DNA from: Viscum album
Taxonomy: Eukaryota > Streptophyta > Magnoliopsida > Santalales > Viscaceae
DNA: 64,000 bases
Assembly (NCBI GenBank): GCA_963277665.1
Contig: OY728159.1
Coordinates: forward strand, 1,024,381,343 to 1,024,445,342
Direction of reading: 5' to 3'
Under the pieces are notes generated by a model. That model was not told the origin of the DNA and did not search any database. It worked only from the letters and a program-made list of their open reading frames with translations. This document shows positions 25,970 through 38,872 of this stretch, piece after piece (position 1 is the first letter of the stretch; each line of letters starts with the position of its first letter). Position numbers and translations under genes: made by a program.

Positions 25970-27925
25970 TCATGTTTTTTGATGAATGTGTTCTATATAT
26001 TGGAAGAGATTTTGATATCGAAGTATAAATGATGAAATTAGTAAAATTCTATCACAATGAGTGACATCATAGATAAGATATTCCAAGAGATAAAGAGATA
26101 TCATTATGTGATTCAGTGTGAAAATTTTGATACATGATTTCATATTCATTTATGCACTCCAATTGAATAGAATTTACAACATTAATACATCACTATATTT
26201 TCTCGACAAACATGTGTCAACCCAATCCTATCATAGGATCACTAGTAAATAGTTACTGAATTTATTTTAACATTTATTATTAGAATTATAAGAGAATATA
26301 AAGAAATTAATTTTGTTCAAGTTGTGGATAAAATTTAAAAAAAACTTTCAGGTACCATATTTCATATAGAAAGGCACAGGCCACATGGAAAAAGGCTATT
26401 GTGAAAGTTTGTGGTAAATTGGATGACTCTTGTCAAGTTTTAAAACAACTAATAATGCTCTTGTGTCACAATTATCATGTTATTAGTTAAATACTATTTA
26501 ATTTGTTAACTGATTCATAAATATTTTTTAATAAAATGTATTGTTTAATAGATTGTTATAGACAGTGTTATAATGTGTTTCTACTTATAGAAATTGAATG
26601 ATTTTTCTATATTGATGGAATAGTTTGGAATATAATGTATAATTGAACATTATTAATTTCCACCACACAATATGGTACTCATGACCTTATATCATTTTAA
26701 TTTTTTATTGTTGTGAATGAAAACATCTCATCTTATACATGGTAATGGTATTCCTTCTAGTGATGATGATATATTTGGAAGTAAATATTCTGATTTCTAA
26801 GTAGCATTGAGAAATCATGGAAGAATCATAGTCTTAGAGAAATTCATAGAGACTACCCATGCCTATCATTAATAAAATTTTATACACATTTCAATCATTA
26901 TGCAAAATAAGCTGAAGGATAATTTCAAGAAAAAATAAATCACAATGTATAGAATGTATATTCATTGTCTTGGATTCAACATTGTAATTGCTAAAATAAT
27001 ATGTGTTATTATTAGTTCCAATTTGTAGCATATTTTCCTCAAAAACGTAGGGTGGAGGAGAAGTTTTATGGTATTTTGAGAGATAATTAGGATGTATATG
27101 ATTACATAATTAAAATAACTAAGTTTAAAAAAATTTCGGTAAATGATGATGGTAGGGGATGTGGAAATATGATTACCAACTTCTTAGAATGAATTAATTG
27201 TTTCTTCAAGTGAGTTTAGAAGTTATCCATTATAGGAAATTGTGAATATAAGATTATATGGTAATTATAAGAAACACATGTATATTTAATGTTTATATAA
27301 TATTTTAAATTAAAATTAAAAGTTTTATTCATGATACCTTCTATCACACAAGGAAGCATTTTTTTTGAATGGTAGAACATGAAGAAGAGGGTCTCAATAG
27401 AAATATGTGTTGTAGTCACCATTTCTATTTTTAGATTGATATGGTTATTTATAAAGATACCACATTTCATACCTATTCATTAGGGTATGTTGGGCATAGA
27501 TCTAATTTCATTGATTTCCATAAAACATTTCTTTATAGCACTAGTTGTGTGCTTATTATTTTACTAGTGTATTATTACTATGATTTTGGTAAACTCCAAG
27601 CATCATGGTATTCCTAATCACATGTGAACACAATTTTCAATTTTTATGCATATTTTGGGTGAATTTCATTATTCTAATGTATTAAAATAATATTATGAAC
27701 AATCTGTAATGTTCTCAATTTATGAATGTATGTGATTATCAGAACATCAAAATGTCTATTGACATACCTACACTTCTATTGAATAAGACTAAGTTGTGAT
27801 CAAGATGTTTGAGGAAGTCAAACCATATTCCAAATGAGATGGATTGGCCCAATAGATGATCACCTTTAAGGAGGTGTGGTTTATAAATCTAGGAAAGTCA
27901 TATATTCACATATTATCCCATAAGT
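25970..27925 (+). pseudogene. MULE (MuDR-type) transposase remnant
   Basis: Family domains appear in order on the + strand. A MuDR-like N-terminal block IGRDFDIEV lies near 26000 (family: VGxxFxSKxE). ISYRKAQATWKKAI follows at about 26359-26400 (family: YRKAWxAKxxAI). FFYIDGIVWN at about 26602-26630 corresponds to the catalytic-core IDGTHLxG. NDDGRGCGNMITNFLE at 27142-27189 corresponds to GGRxYGxMTTNxxE. YYYDFGKLQAS..SHVN at 27571-27630 corresponds to the SWIM finger CSCGxFQA..CxHV. IPNEMDWP at 27827-27850 is followed by a decayed CCHC knuckle up to about 27920. The enzyme would cut and paste a Mutator-like element. SWIM cysteines are changed to Y or D, and stops are frequent. No terminal inverted repeats were found. 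Confidence 0.78.
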
Positions 27926-30520
27926 ATATGGAAACAATTGAAAAATCAAAATAATTGATATACTCCATCAGTTAATGAAAAATTGGTTATTTGTAATGAT
28001 TATAATTTTGATAGAGAAAAATATTTCACATGATTTTGTAATATAATTAATATTATGAATGTTATAATTATATGTTGTAGAGTTTAATTATCAAATAAGT
28101 AATAATTATTATTATTAAGTGAATGAATCAACATATATTAAAGTGTAATTGGTAATTCAAGAGAAAAATAAAATAAATAAATAAATATCTTAATTGAAAT
28201 TGTGTTACAAATATTATTACATTTTTTCATAGAATAATACTAATTTAAAATATGTTGATATTTCTTTTTGAATGACTCAATATTGATTTAACAGTCATGG
28301 AAGTATTACTTGATATTAAAAATCTCATAAATGAAAAATTATTATATAATTTAACCAATAAGACTATAGAAAAATAGACAAAACATGTGGAAGATCCCAT
28401 AAATGGGAGAAGGAGAATATATAATGTTGAAACAGTTATGCTCTAATCAATGAATATTGGTGAGATTAGTATCACAATGGAGATGGTTTTATTTCCAATG
28501 AAGATTGATGATTAAAACTAATATATCATGAATGAATGTTTAATATTTGGTATTAATAAATTTAAATTTTAATAAAATATGGGATGTATTTTAAAAGAAA
28601 AATTTTGGTTCATCCTAGATATATTATATTGTGAATAAATTAATTTTTTAGTAATAAGATAATTTATAATTAAAATTAATTAATTTAACAACAAATTCAT
28701 TACTATACTAATCTTTAGATGGGGTAGGATCTATTATCTTCCTAGATGTGCCATATATCATGTGATTTATTGTAGCAATTACATGTTAGATATATTTTTA
28801 TCTAAATATCACATTATTTTCACCGTGATGAACCTTTGGTAACCATTATTCCATACCTATGACATACTTTATTTTATGGTGTATCCATCTGTGAACTCAA
28901 GACCATTGAGCATCATATTATTGATGTATTGTTGAGAAATGATGACCATATACACACATATTCCATCTCTCGGAGGATGAGATATTTATTTATTTATATG
29001 TTGTGCCCCATGTGTCGGGTCTACCTATACATGGATAGCTAGTTATGGGTGAAAATATGGGATAATGGGGTGAGGGATTACAACATTTACTAAGAATAGA
29101 TATCAATAGTCAATTAAATTTCATCCACGGTTCCAGATTGCATATGGCTTGTCTTGATGAGAATTTCCATGTGATTCCTAACGATTAAATAAAGGGATGT
29201 TGATCCAATACACACATACACACACATAAATATATATATATATATATGGATTATTGGAGGTATTTTATGTTGTAATTACTCTTTATCTTTAGTATACATG
29301 ATATAATTACAACTACATGGTGATATAAATAGTAAAGGTATATATTGATTGGGGAAATCAATATTATCACATATGTATATATTCCTTAATAAAATATATT
29401 TAAAAGAGTAATATAAGATTATAGGATATATATTTTTTATACAAATATGGTCAATGGGGTATTTTCCTTGCTGCACTCCTAGAGTTATCACACCACTTCC
29501 CCCACAGCATTTTTCAATATTGTCCCCAAGTATGTTGTTATGTCTATATCATTCATTTAGGTTGTTTTTTAAATTTATTAATGTAATTTATAAAATAAAT
29601 ATTTAATATTACTTTCTATAAATATTTAGTTATCCATGTTGTTTTATATATACCCTAGGTCATAGTGTTTATAACATTCAATAAATATTGGACTCTCTAC
29701 AGATCAATGATTTGACATACACATTATATTTTTATTTATAAATATTAGTTTTTTCATTATTTTTAGAATATATTATAATGAAAACCTTATTATATCATTA
29801 TACTAATTAATGACTTCTTTTTTGAGTTAGAATTTTAGATTTATTGGGCCCCATATATTGTATTTTTATATTATTTTCTTCTTCTATAATGCATAGTTAA
29901 CGTTTGAGATCATGAAACAATTTTTCCACCTATTCAATTCAACATCATTGAGTGAAACCATCAAAACAGTGTCATGTGACAGTTTTCTTACATGTATTAT
30001 ATCCCCACTTCACCATAATGGATTGATCAATTTTAGAGTATTATGCTTATATGTTAGATGGTGACAGATTAGTCTCGCTATCATTCGTTTAACATTGTGC
30101 ATTGGACATGTGTTCCATGTAAATTATTATTCAACACATATAACCCACAATATTCCAAAAACTATAATATCAGAGAGAGAATGTATGTTGGTACTAGAAT
30201 CACACTATCGTCTACCTTATGTTCCATGGGATATGTGTTCATTGTTGGAATGTTTATTAACTTTTATTATATCATTTTATGTCATATTTTTTATAAATTT
30301 AAAAGTTATTTTATTTGCATTTAGATATGATAGAGTGATGTATACATAACATTGATCCAGATGAGGAGGAATTTATTAGGTGGGTTGTAGTTCATATATA
30401 TAAGTTGGATCTTATATTACCTCATAAGTTTCATATATGATAGATTCTATGATGATGAGTCACAATTATATCCTAATAGAAAAGCTCTAAAAACCATATA
30501 ATGTTGATATGCATTATGAG
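27926..30520. other. Unassigned stretch between MULE transposase and gypsy B
   Basis: Contains a CA/TA microsatellite at 29212-29249. The segments 28690-29200 and 29940-30350 are less AT-rich and include overlapping 75-84 codon open frames near 30095-30349. Those frames match no family I recognise and may be fragments of an older element. Confidence 0.4.
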
Positions 30521-33500
30521 TATAATGACCTAAAATTATAGACCATATAAAACTCATATAATGTTTGATAACATATGTTACATAGTAAACCAAAAATAAA
30601 TAAACCACAATAAATTATAATAACTTTATGAATAAATCTAAAATAAACACTAATATGGTAAACTATTAAATTATATTAACTTTTTATGATAAATAATATT
30701 GAATTAAATTCCTTTCCATTATATAATATATTTTTAAGAAAATATAGATTTAACCAAATTAAATTTTAAACTGGTAAAAATAAAATTTATTTTTTAATTC
30801 CTCACATCAAAAAACTCTTAGTATAATTTTTTTGTTTTTCCAAGAATGGATTATTTTAAATAAAAAAATATGGTTTTTGAATATTATAATTTTGGATTTT
30901 ATCATTATATAATTATATCAAGGAAGGATAAAAACACTGGAATAGTCAAATATGTATGTAAGTAATCACATTAAAAATTTGATTATATTCATGATCTTAT
31001 AAATCTTATGTCCAATATTTTTAAAACTAAATTAATGTGTCAGATTAATATAATAGTATTCTATCTTTTCTATGAATAGATTATTTTTCAAATTATGATT
31101 CTATTTTATATTTCCATTAAATACTAATACCATTTATTTTAGTTATAATAGACATATATATTTCATTATAATTTATAATTTTAATAAATATGGTATACAC
31201 AAGAATTTTGTGCTTAAAAACAAAATTTTCATAAAATTGTATTTACATGACTAAGTGAATTTATTTTAAATTTAAATTTCAAACCATTATAAATTTATTT
31301 TTAAAATTTTATTTTAAAATTTTGAATCAGAATTATAAAATTAGGTAAAAAGTTCAATATTAATTTTTTCATTAAATTATATATTGATGTTAAAAATTAA
31401 TTAACAATGTTAATGTAAATTTGGGTAACAGTTAAAAAATTAAATAAAAACCCCTAAAACCCTCATTTATATCTAATAATTGATTTTTTGAAGTTCTATT
31501 CGACCCACACTCAATTTTACAAACTCATTTTTCCATTTTTATCCATTTATCCTTTAATAGTTTTTTTACATTATTGAAAATGTTTGGGTTACTCCCAAAT
31601 CTATAGTTCTATTTGAATATAAAAGACTAACATCCCAACCACGTAAAAACTCTATTTTTCTTATAATTTATCCCATAAAATATTCCAAATTTATCTTCCC
31701 ATAACCCTCTCCCACTTCCATAGTCCTCTAGTAACACAAGGTTTTAATAATTCTATCATCTCTAAAAGGGTTTTTTTATAGGGAACTCAAGATTCTAACA
31801 TGAGTATTACATTATCTTAGTGTTTTATTTTACTCTAATCCATACTAAATAAAATATAATGGTATTAAAATAATTAAATATGTATTCTTTATATAATAAA
31901 ATTTCAATATATTAATTTAAAAATATTATTTTACTCATATCTATACACTAAGAAAAATAATGGAACATTAAGAACACATTTTGTGGACTATCACCTATAC
32001 GAAGTAACATTTTTCATTTTTCATGTTGATTTTTTATTATAAAAACTACATAAACTATAACTCCAAATAAACCAATTAACTAATATAATAATTCTTCTAT
32101 TATAATGATATTATAGACTTCCATAACCAAACTTACCCATCGAGAGATTATGTGTTCTTAATTGGGATTTTCTAACCACCTACCAGAATAAATTCTCTAA
32201 AAATTATTCATTGATGATTATGGGTAAATCAACAATAATATTATAATAATTTAATAATAATTTAAATATTTTTTTGGGATATATAATGGTTATATTAACT
32301 ATTTAAATTATTATTAAAATATCACATTTCATTACTAAAATAACCAAATAAGCCGGCATCAATTCATTTTTCCTAAAAATATACGAGATCTCAATGTAAT
32401 AAATAGAAAGAATATTATAATAAAAAATATATATTAAAATAAATATGTAATAATAAGTTTACTAATAATTTATTTAACAATATTAATTTTATTATTCAAT
32501 ACCTTAAACGTGTGCATAGAAGAAATTCATAACAATGTCAGGGATATTTTGTAAAATTTCCTTATTTGAGACTTAACTTATTTTATTAATATAAATTGAC
32601 ATAAATTGTATTTATTATTTCTAATAAATCTATTGCTTAATTTATTATCATTATTATTTGTATCATAACTTTAACTTCAAACTATCTCTCTTTCATAGAG
32701 TTTTTATTAGAACATTTCTTAAGTTGTAAGGGTTTTCATCCCAAATTCCTCCCTTTGAGAAATGTTTTATATTACGAACCTTATTTATTTTAAGTGGTTT
32801 ATATTATTAATAGCTGAGATTTTATATCATAAATTACCCTTTTTCATGATAATATATTTTTAATTTAAAAAAATATCCCTTTTGAGCAGTTTTAACAAAA
32901 ATTAACCTCAAACAGTAAGGGGTTTAATGACTATAAAATTTTCCTTGTCTTATAATCACTTATCAATGAATAATATCATTCAATAAGTATCTATTACAAC
33001 CAATTATGATGTTTTGATATATTCACAACTTATTACGTATAGAAATTATGTTTCACATAAACTTTATTATTCCATTATGATTCTATTATTTTGTGAAGTT
33101 TCACTTTTTTTAGAATAATTCATTTTCCCTTTAATGGATTTTTCTCCAATTTACAGGACATTTCTTCCCACAAAATTTTACCATTACAAATTAGAATCTA
33201 TATTTTTATATCTATTTTTATTCTTATATTACACTTTAATAATTTTAAAATAAATGTTTCATTATCATTTTAACAATCTATATTTCTCAATAAAGGCATT
33301 TTAAAATATTTACAAACAATTTCCTTACCATAAAATTATATTTGTTCCTTGTACATAAAATTTTGACATGTTTATTATTTATTTTAATGAGAATGTTAGT
33401 GAAATTTTTTTTGTAATTTTATAATATTTTATCCCTCAATTTTTTAAAAAAAAATTCAAAAGTGATGTGATAATCAAGTCTTATTATGATGATATTTTGA

Positions 33501-34702
33501 AATACATTTTCCTAAAAAATAATTTTGTGATTTCATTTCAATTTTAAAATGATTTTTCTATATATAAGAAATGGTTCATAAATCAGCAAATATTCTTACT
33601 TTCTAAATACATTGATTGGGTGATAATGTTTTTGATTTCAGATGATCCTGATTTATTTATATGGTACTATTTGAGCATATTTTGAATCCCATTTTCTTTC
33701 TCTTTGTTATTTAATATAATATGAATGGTTTTATTTTATGCCAAACACATATGGATGGATTATAACATGTGTGTTATAATATCACACTCTAATACCTAGG
33801 TGAATTAATCATATTTCATTAGATAACTATGTTAATTGAGTGATAAATACTTCCTTCACTGTGGGAATTTATTATAGAACAATTTCTCCACTATGGGAAT
33901 CTTGAAAGTATTCATGTTACACTATGGGAATCATATGATGATGTCTAATACACTATGATATGCTTACATATTTTTATATAACTTCTGTTTTCAACGATAT
34001 ACCTTAATATTTATTATATTACATGTACTAATTATATTCCTCTATATTATATTATTATTCTTTTTATTATTCTTTTTATATGATTATGAGCCATGTTTTT
34101 ATGACATTGATTTATTCATATGATCCAATGCCATGATTTATAATGATAAATCAGGTTCTATGATTTTCACTCAGGATGCCTTGATCTTTTTATCTAATAT
34201 TTTTCATTTATTTTTCCATAATTTTTATGATATAATGGTTATAACTAGTTGATTAGTTTCCCTTAGTGAGAATTCTACCTCACCCATTTATTATGTTTAA
34301 ATTCCCAAGGATATGAAAATGATTATATAATATAATATTTAGAGAATAAGTTCTATAGGATCAATTTTATGAAGAATTATTCCAAGGTGTTTGAATATAT
34401 GATAATTATATAGCTATTCTCCAAGTCACTAAACATTTAGGACCTTGTGTACTATCAATTTTTCAGATTTGTATTAATTACACCATGGTATCAATATATT
34501 ATTTATGAATTTTTGTCTTGGGTCTCCATAATTGGTCTCAGTGTAGGTTTCTGTTATTTTTGGAGATGATTTTTAAGAATATTATTGAAAACTCTAGAGA
34601 ATTTTATATAGGAATATAAGAATAATAGGATGGAATATTTATGTTTTGGTAAAGTAGATATTGTATACTTACCCAAGAATTTATGTCCCGGACAGAATAC
34701 AA
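30521..34702 (+). repeat. 5' LTR of gypsy B
   Basis: Collinear with the two halves of the 3' LTR. Examples are ATGGTAAACTATTAAA at 30656 against 38507, CTTATAAATCTTATGTCC at about 30995 against 45130, TAATGAGAATT-type text near 34265 against 48410, and CCATGGTATCAATAT at about 34480 against 48630. The beginning TATAATGACC corresponds to TGTAAAGACC in the 3' copy. The end is inferred from a possible primer binding site. Confidence 0.75.
33857..33962 (+). repeat. LTR minisatellite, about 31-bp period, four units
   Basis: CACTRTGGGAAT begins at 33857, 33889 and 33920, with a worn fourth CACTATGATA at 33951. The periods are 32, 31 and 31. The sister LTR shows the same array at about 47980, 48011 and 48041. 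Confidence 0.8.
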
Positions 34703-34725
34703 CAGGTGGGTGTAGGATCTAGAAT
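34703..34725 (+). other. Possible primer binding site of gypsy B
   Basis: ACAGGTGGGTGTAGGATC resembles the common gypsy junction ACAxGTGGTATCAGAGC with an insertion and substitutions. It sits past the last LTR homology and before pol. Weak match. Confidence 0.35.
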
Positions 34726-35239
34726 AGATGTTCATAGGGGTACTAAACCCAATCTTATAAAAATAGGTGTTGAATTTATTTTCACCTATAGTACTAAAAA
34801 AGTAATAACTACATAATTGGTTTGATGCTATGGGTTATATAATTTTGTTAATATTATTATCTTTACAAACTATAGTGAATAATTTGATTATGATGTTAAC
34901 TTAATAAAATATTACCATACATAACAAATATTTAAACTTAAATGTTTTTAACTTATGTTATACACATCATTTAGGAGTTATTTATTTTATGATCGTTGTT
35001 TTCCCTTAGTAATTGTTTTATCTTATGTCTATAAAAATTCTTTTTAATATCATAAGTTTTCTAATAATATCAATTAAACACCAAATCGCATCGATAATTA
35101 TTTATCTTTAAAAATTCCTAGAAAAATGGTGATATCATATAAGATATATAACTCTTATCTATTCAATATTTTTTGGAAGAAACTTCTTGAAAATATAGTT
35201 ATTATACCCTTGGTTTAATTTAACATGATTTTGGGTAAG

Positions 35240-38200
35240 GATAATCTCTCAATTCACAGAAGACATTTCAATTACAAGGATTATGAGAAAATGATTTATA
35301 TCTCTTACCATATTGTGATCATATATCTTTCGAAGTATGATTATCAGCTCCCTTAAGAAGAAAAATCTATAATATGGGTTATTGCATCACCTAATGAGGG
35401 ACACTTTACTCAAAAGATCAAGGATAAATTCAAAATTAATGAGCTTCGTATAGTATTAGAGTATACTAAAATATTTTTGGATGAACATTAAATTATTTCC
35501 ATAGAGAGTGAGGTTGAGATTCCAATTAAGATCATAAATTGGTCTATTTCTATCTCAAATAGTTCTTATATAATGTTTTCTATTGAGATGGAATAATTAT
35601 AGAATAAAATAAATGATAATCTAGATAATGGATTTGTATACTTTATTTCTTTTCCTTGGGGGAACCAGTGCTTTTGTTTAGAAGTATGCATCAATGTGTC
35701 TATCTAACGACCATTGTGAACTTATCAATATCACAATCAGGAAAAAATATATAATATACCCCATTTTTATGATTTGTTATTACAACTATGAGTAACTTTA
35801 TATTTTATGAAGACTTACCTATGATCCAAATATAACCAATTGAGGGTAAGTAGAGAAGATCGAACCAACCAATCTTTTCACAAAATGTATGGATGTTATG
35901 AATTCATGGTGATGCCATTAGGGATTTAAGATGATGTTTTTATCTTTATGGGTTAGATTAACACAGTCCTTAGTGATTACATTGACAAATTCAAGATATT
36001 AATTGTTAATAAAATTTTCATATATAGTTTGATAAAGTAACAACATGAAGTGACTTTGAGAATAATTATAAGGACATTATGAATCAAAATATTATATTCC
36101 ATGTATTGTAACATAGAATTATGGATGCAAAAAGTATCATTATTTGGTATCGTAATCACCGGTGAGTGTATATCAATTGACACATAAAAGATATATGTAA
36201 TTTAAAAATGGAATAGAAAAACTTCTTTGATAAATATTCAATGTTTTCTTGGATTAGATGGATAATAATGGTATTTTTTGAGAAACTTCTCTCAATTATC
36301 CAATCCAATAATCACATTAACATGTAAGGGAGTGAAGTTCCTATGGATAATCGAATATGAGGAATGATTTAGGGAGACTAATAAGAGACTGGTTATTTTG
36401 TTTTTAGATATAATACACTGAATTGAAGATGGGATTGTGATATATATAAAATCTTCTTCAAAAGGTTTGGGATCTATTCTTATATAGAATGATAATGTGA
36501 TTACTTATGAATCAAGTCAATACAATTATCATTATAAGAACTACCCAACACATGATCTTGAACTATTGGTATTAGTATTTTCCTTGAATATTTTCCTACA
36601 TAATCTAATTAGTGACAAGTGTGATATTTATATGGAAAATAAGAGATTCAATTATATATTGGAAAAAAATAGTTAAACATGCATAAAATGAGATAGTTGG
36701 AACTGATAAAGGAATTTAATTGATCAATACATTACCACCCTATTAAGGAAAAGAATGTGTTTGATTACATATGTAGGATGTATCATTATATGTTATCCAT
36801 GATGGTGATTGAAAAAGACTCAAAAATATTATATTTTTAATTAATAAATCATGAAATCAAAAGATAATATGTGAAATAATATCATTTCCAAATGATTGAT
36901 TAATCAACCATTCATGTGAAAATCAATGAATCCTCAAAATATGATACCAAACTATCGAAACATTTAGTGAGTATTCAAATTATCTTCCCTAATAATGATT
37001 AAGTTATAATTTTTGGAAGTCATGTATTTATCTCATCAAAACAAGAACTAAGAAGGAAACTTTTGGATGATGATAATATCTTATCCTTATCAATTATAAT
37101 GAGTAGAATAAATATGTATATAGATCATAAGAAAAAAAAATTGGTATAACATGAATATTGAATTCATATAATACACATCCCAATTCTTGGTATTCCATCA
37201 CGTTAAGGCAGAACGAAAAAATTATAAAAGAGTATGATGCATCTATTAATCATACTACTATGAAAGTGGGAGAATATTCAATTCATATTTTTGGGACTCT
37301 CTAAAACATATAAGGGTCATAATTTCATTTCTGTTCTTGTTGATCCCTTTATAATAATATCCTATTTTATTTCTATTAAATAAGATTTATCTATTTACAA
37401 ACTCACCAAGATATTGTTAAGGGTTGTGGTGAAATTAATTTAGTACAAATTTATATTTTATTTGACAAATATTTGTGGTTTACATCAATTTTATATACGT
37501 TTATTTAGAATTTATTAGATATGTTGTTTAGTTTCATCAATGTATTTCATCCTTATATAGTTTCTTAGCCAAAGTATACAATTCAATCTCTATAAGATAT
37601 ATTCATATCTCATTTTTTGGGTTTACAAGGATGTTGGGATCAAAACCATGGCATTCTAGAGTTCTCATATAACAACAATTTCCAATATAGTATTCATATG
37701 AATAAATATGATAATATTTATGTGAATATATATAGGAATCCAACATTCTATGAAAATTTTATAGAGAGAGGAAACTGATAGTTCATAGCCTAGTCTATGA
37801 AATGACAGAGAAGGTTTAAACCATTCATAATCACATGAATATTTAATCAATTTGAAATAATATGTATATATATATATGCAATCATTGATGTAATCTAGAT
37901 TTTGATGTTACTTACATTGTGTTCCTTCAGTTATATCAATGAAAATGGTGTATGATATATGGGATGAAAGGTATATTGATCCATAGATACATTGATCCCT
38001 TTGAGATCTTTAATATTTTTTAGGTAGAATATTATCACTTATTACTCCCTCCAGATATCTACCATGTGAATAAAATGCCCCAATTTTTACTTTTTATGAA
38101 ATGTATGCATGATCCATCTGATGTAATAAAATCAAAATCCAAGAAACCATAATATGATCTCTTGTATGAGGAATAACCTGGGAAATTCATGATCAAAAAG

Positions 38201-38360
38201 AAAATGTGTTTTAGAACAATACCACTCATATATTCAATGTTATTTAGATATATAATTATTATGACAAAGGCATAAATAAACTAAATGATACATTGAGGAA
38301 AAAGTTTCCTAACTTTTTTCCTTCTTATTAATAAAAATTTCAAATGATGAAATTATTTTA
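35240..38360 (+). pseudogene. gypsy B pol remnant: reverse transcriptase, RNase H, integrase
   Basis: Blocks in order: VLEYTKIFLDEH near 35454 (family: VxEFPDVFPED); LDNGFVYFISFPWG near 35620 (family: LDKGFIRPSxSPWG); a YNQLRVSREDRTN block near 35838 (family: YHQLRIxEEDIPK); GCYEFMVMPLGI near 35892 (family: GHYEFLVMPFGL); then VNKIFIYS near 36007, where the active site FLDDILIYS has lost both aspartates. Integrase text includes LSKTYKGHNFISVLVD near 37298 (family: LPRTxxGHDxIxVIVD). After it come weaker matches to the integrase C-terminal part around 37640-37800. RNase H is poorly preserved. Frequent stops and shifts; the lost active site alone would kill the enzyme. Confidence 0.8.
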
Positions 38361-38370
38361 TAGGGGCAGA
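38361..38370 (+). other. Polypurine tract of gypsy B
   Basis: TAGGGGCAGA directly precedes the 3' LTR start TGTAAAGACC at 38372. Placement and purine content fit plus-strand priming; one C interrupts it. Confidence 0.6.
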
Positions 38371-38371
38371 A

Positions 38372-38836
38372 TGTAAAGACCATAAACATTAAGTCTTTTA
38401 AAACTGATGTTATGTTGGATAACATTCACCAAATTATACAACCAAAATAAAAAAACAAAAACATATTAGAATTATATTATTAATAAATATACAATAAATG
38501 CTAGGATGGTAAACCATTAAAGGTTATTACACGTCGTGGATAAATATAAATTTCATAAATATTATTTTCATTATATTTTTTATTTTATTTTGAATTATAA
38601 ATTTAATAATATTAGAGTCTAAAATTGTTAAAAATAATTTTTTTTATTCCCCAAAACAAAATTTTCTTAGTGTTATGTTTTAATTTTTATTCTTAAAACG
38701 ATAATTTTTGTTGAAAAATAAGAGTTTCAGAGAATTAATTTTTATGATATTATCATTATGTAATTTCATCATATGTGATTGAAAAATAAATCTAGTAATT
38801 AATTATGTATTTAAGGAAACAATTATATGTGTTTTA
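38372..38836 (+). repeat. 3' LTR of gypsy B, left part
   Basis: Matches 30521 to about 30985 of the 5' LTR, and is interrupted at about 38836 by the LINE. Homology resumes at 45103. Confidence 0.75.
38821..38836 (+). repeat. Left target-site duplication of the LINE (candidate)
   Basis: AATTATATGTGTTTTA resembles AATTATGCTTTTTAA at 45103-45117 after the A-rich tail. The two flank the LINE exactly where gypsy LTR homology breaks and resumes. Confidence 0.5.
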
Positions 38837-38872
38837 TGGTGAGAGCGAGACTTTTTAATTCTTATTCAGGCA

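Noticed and set aside
30095..30349. Overlapping open frames of 84 and 75 codons as a small gene
   Set aside because: Two frames overlap on the same strand, composition is AT-driven, and no motif or family pattern is seen.
34480..34495. CCATGGTATCAATAT as the gypsy B primer binding site
   Set aside because: The same text occurs in the 3' LTR near 48630, so it is part of the LTR and not the site that follows it.
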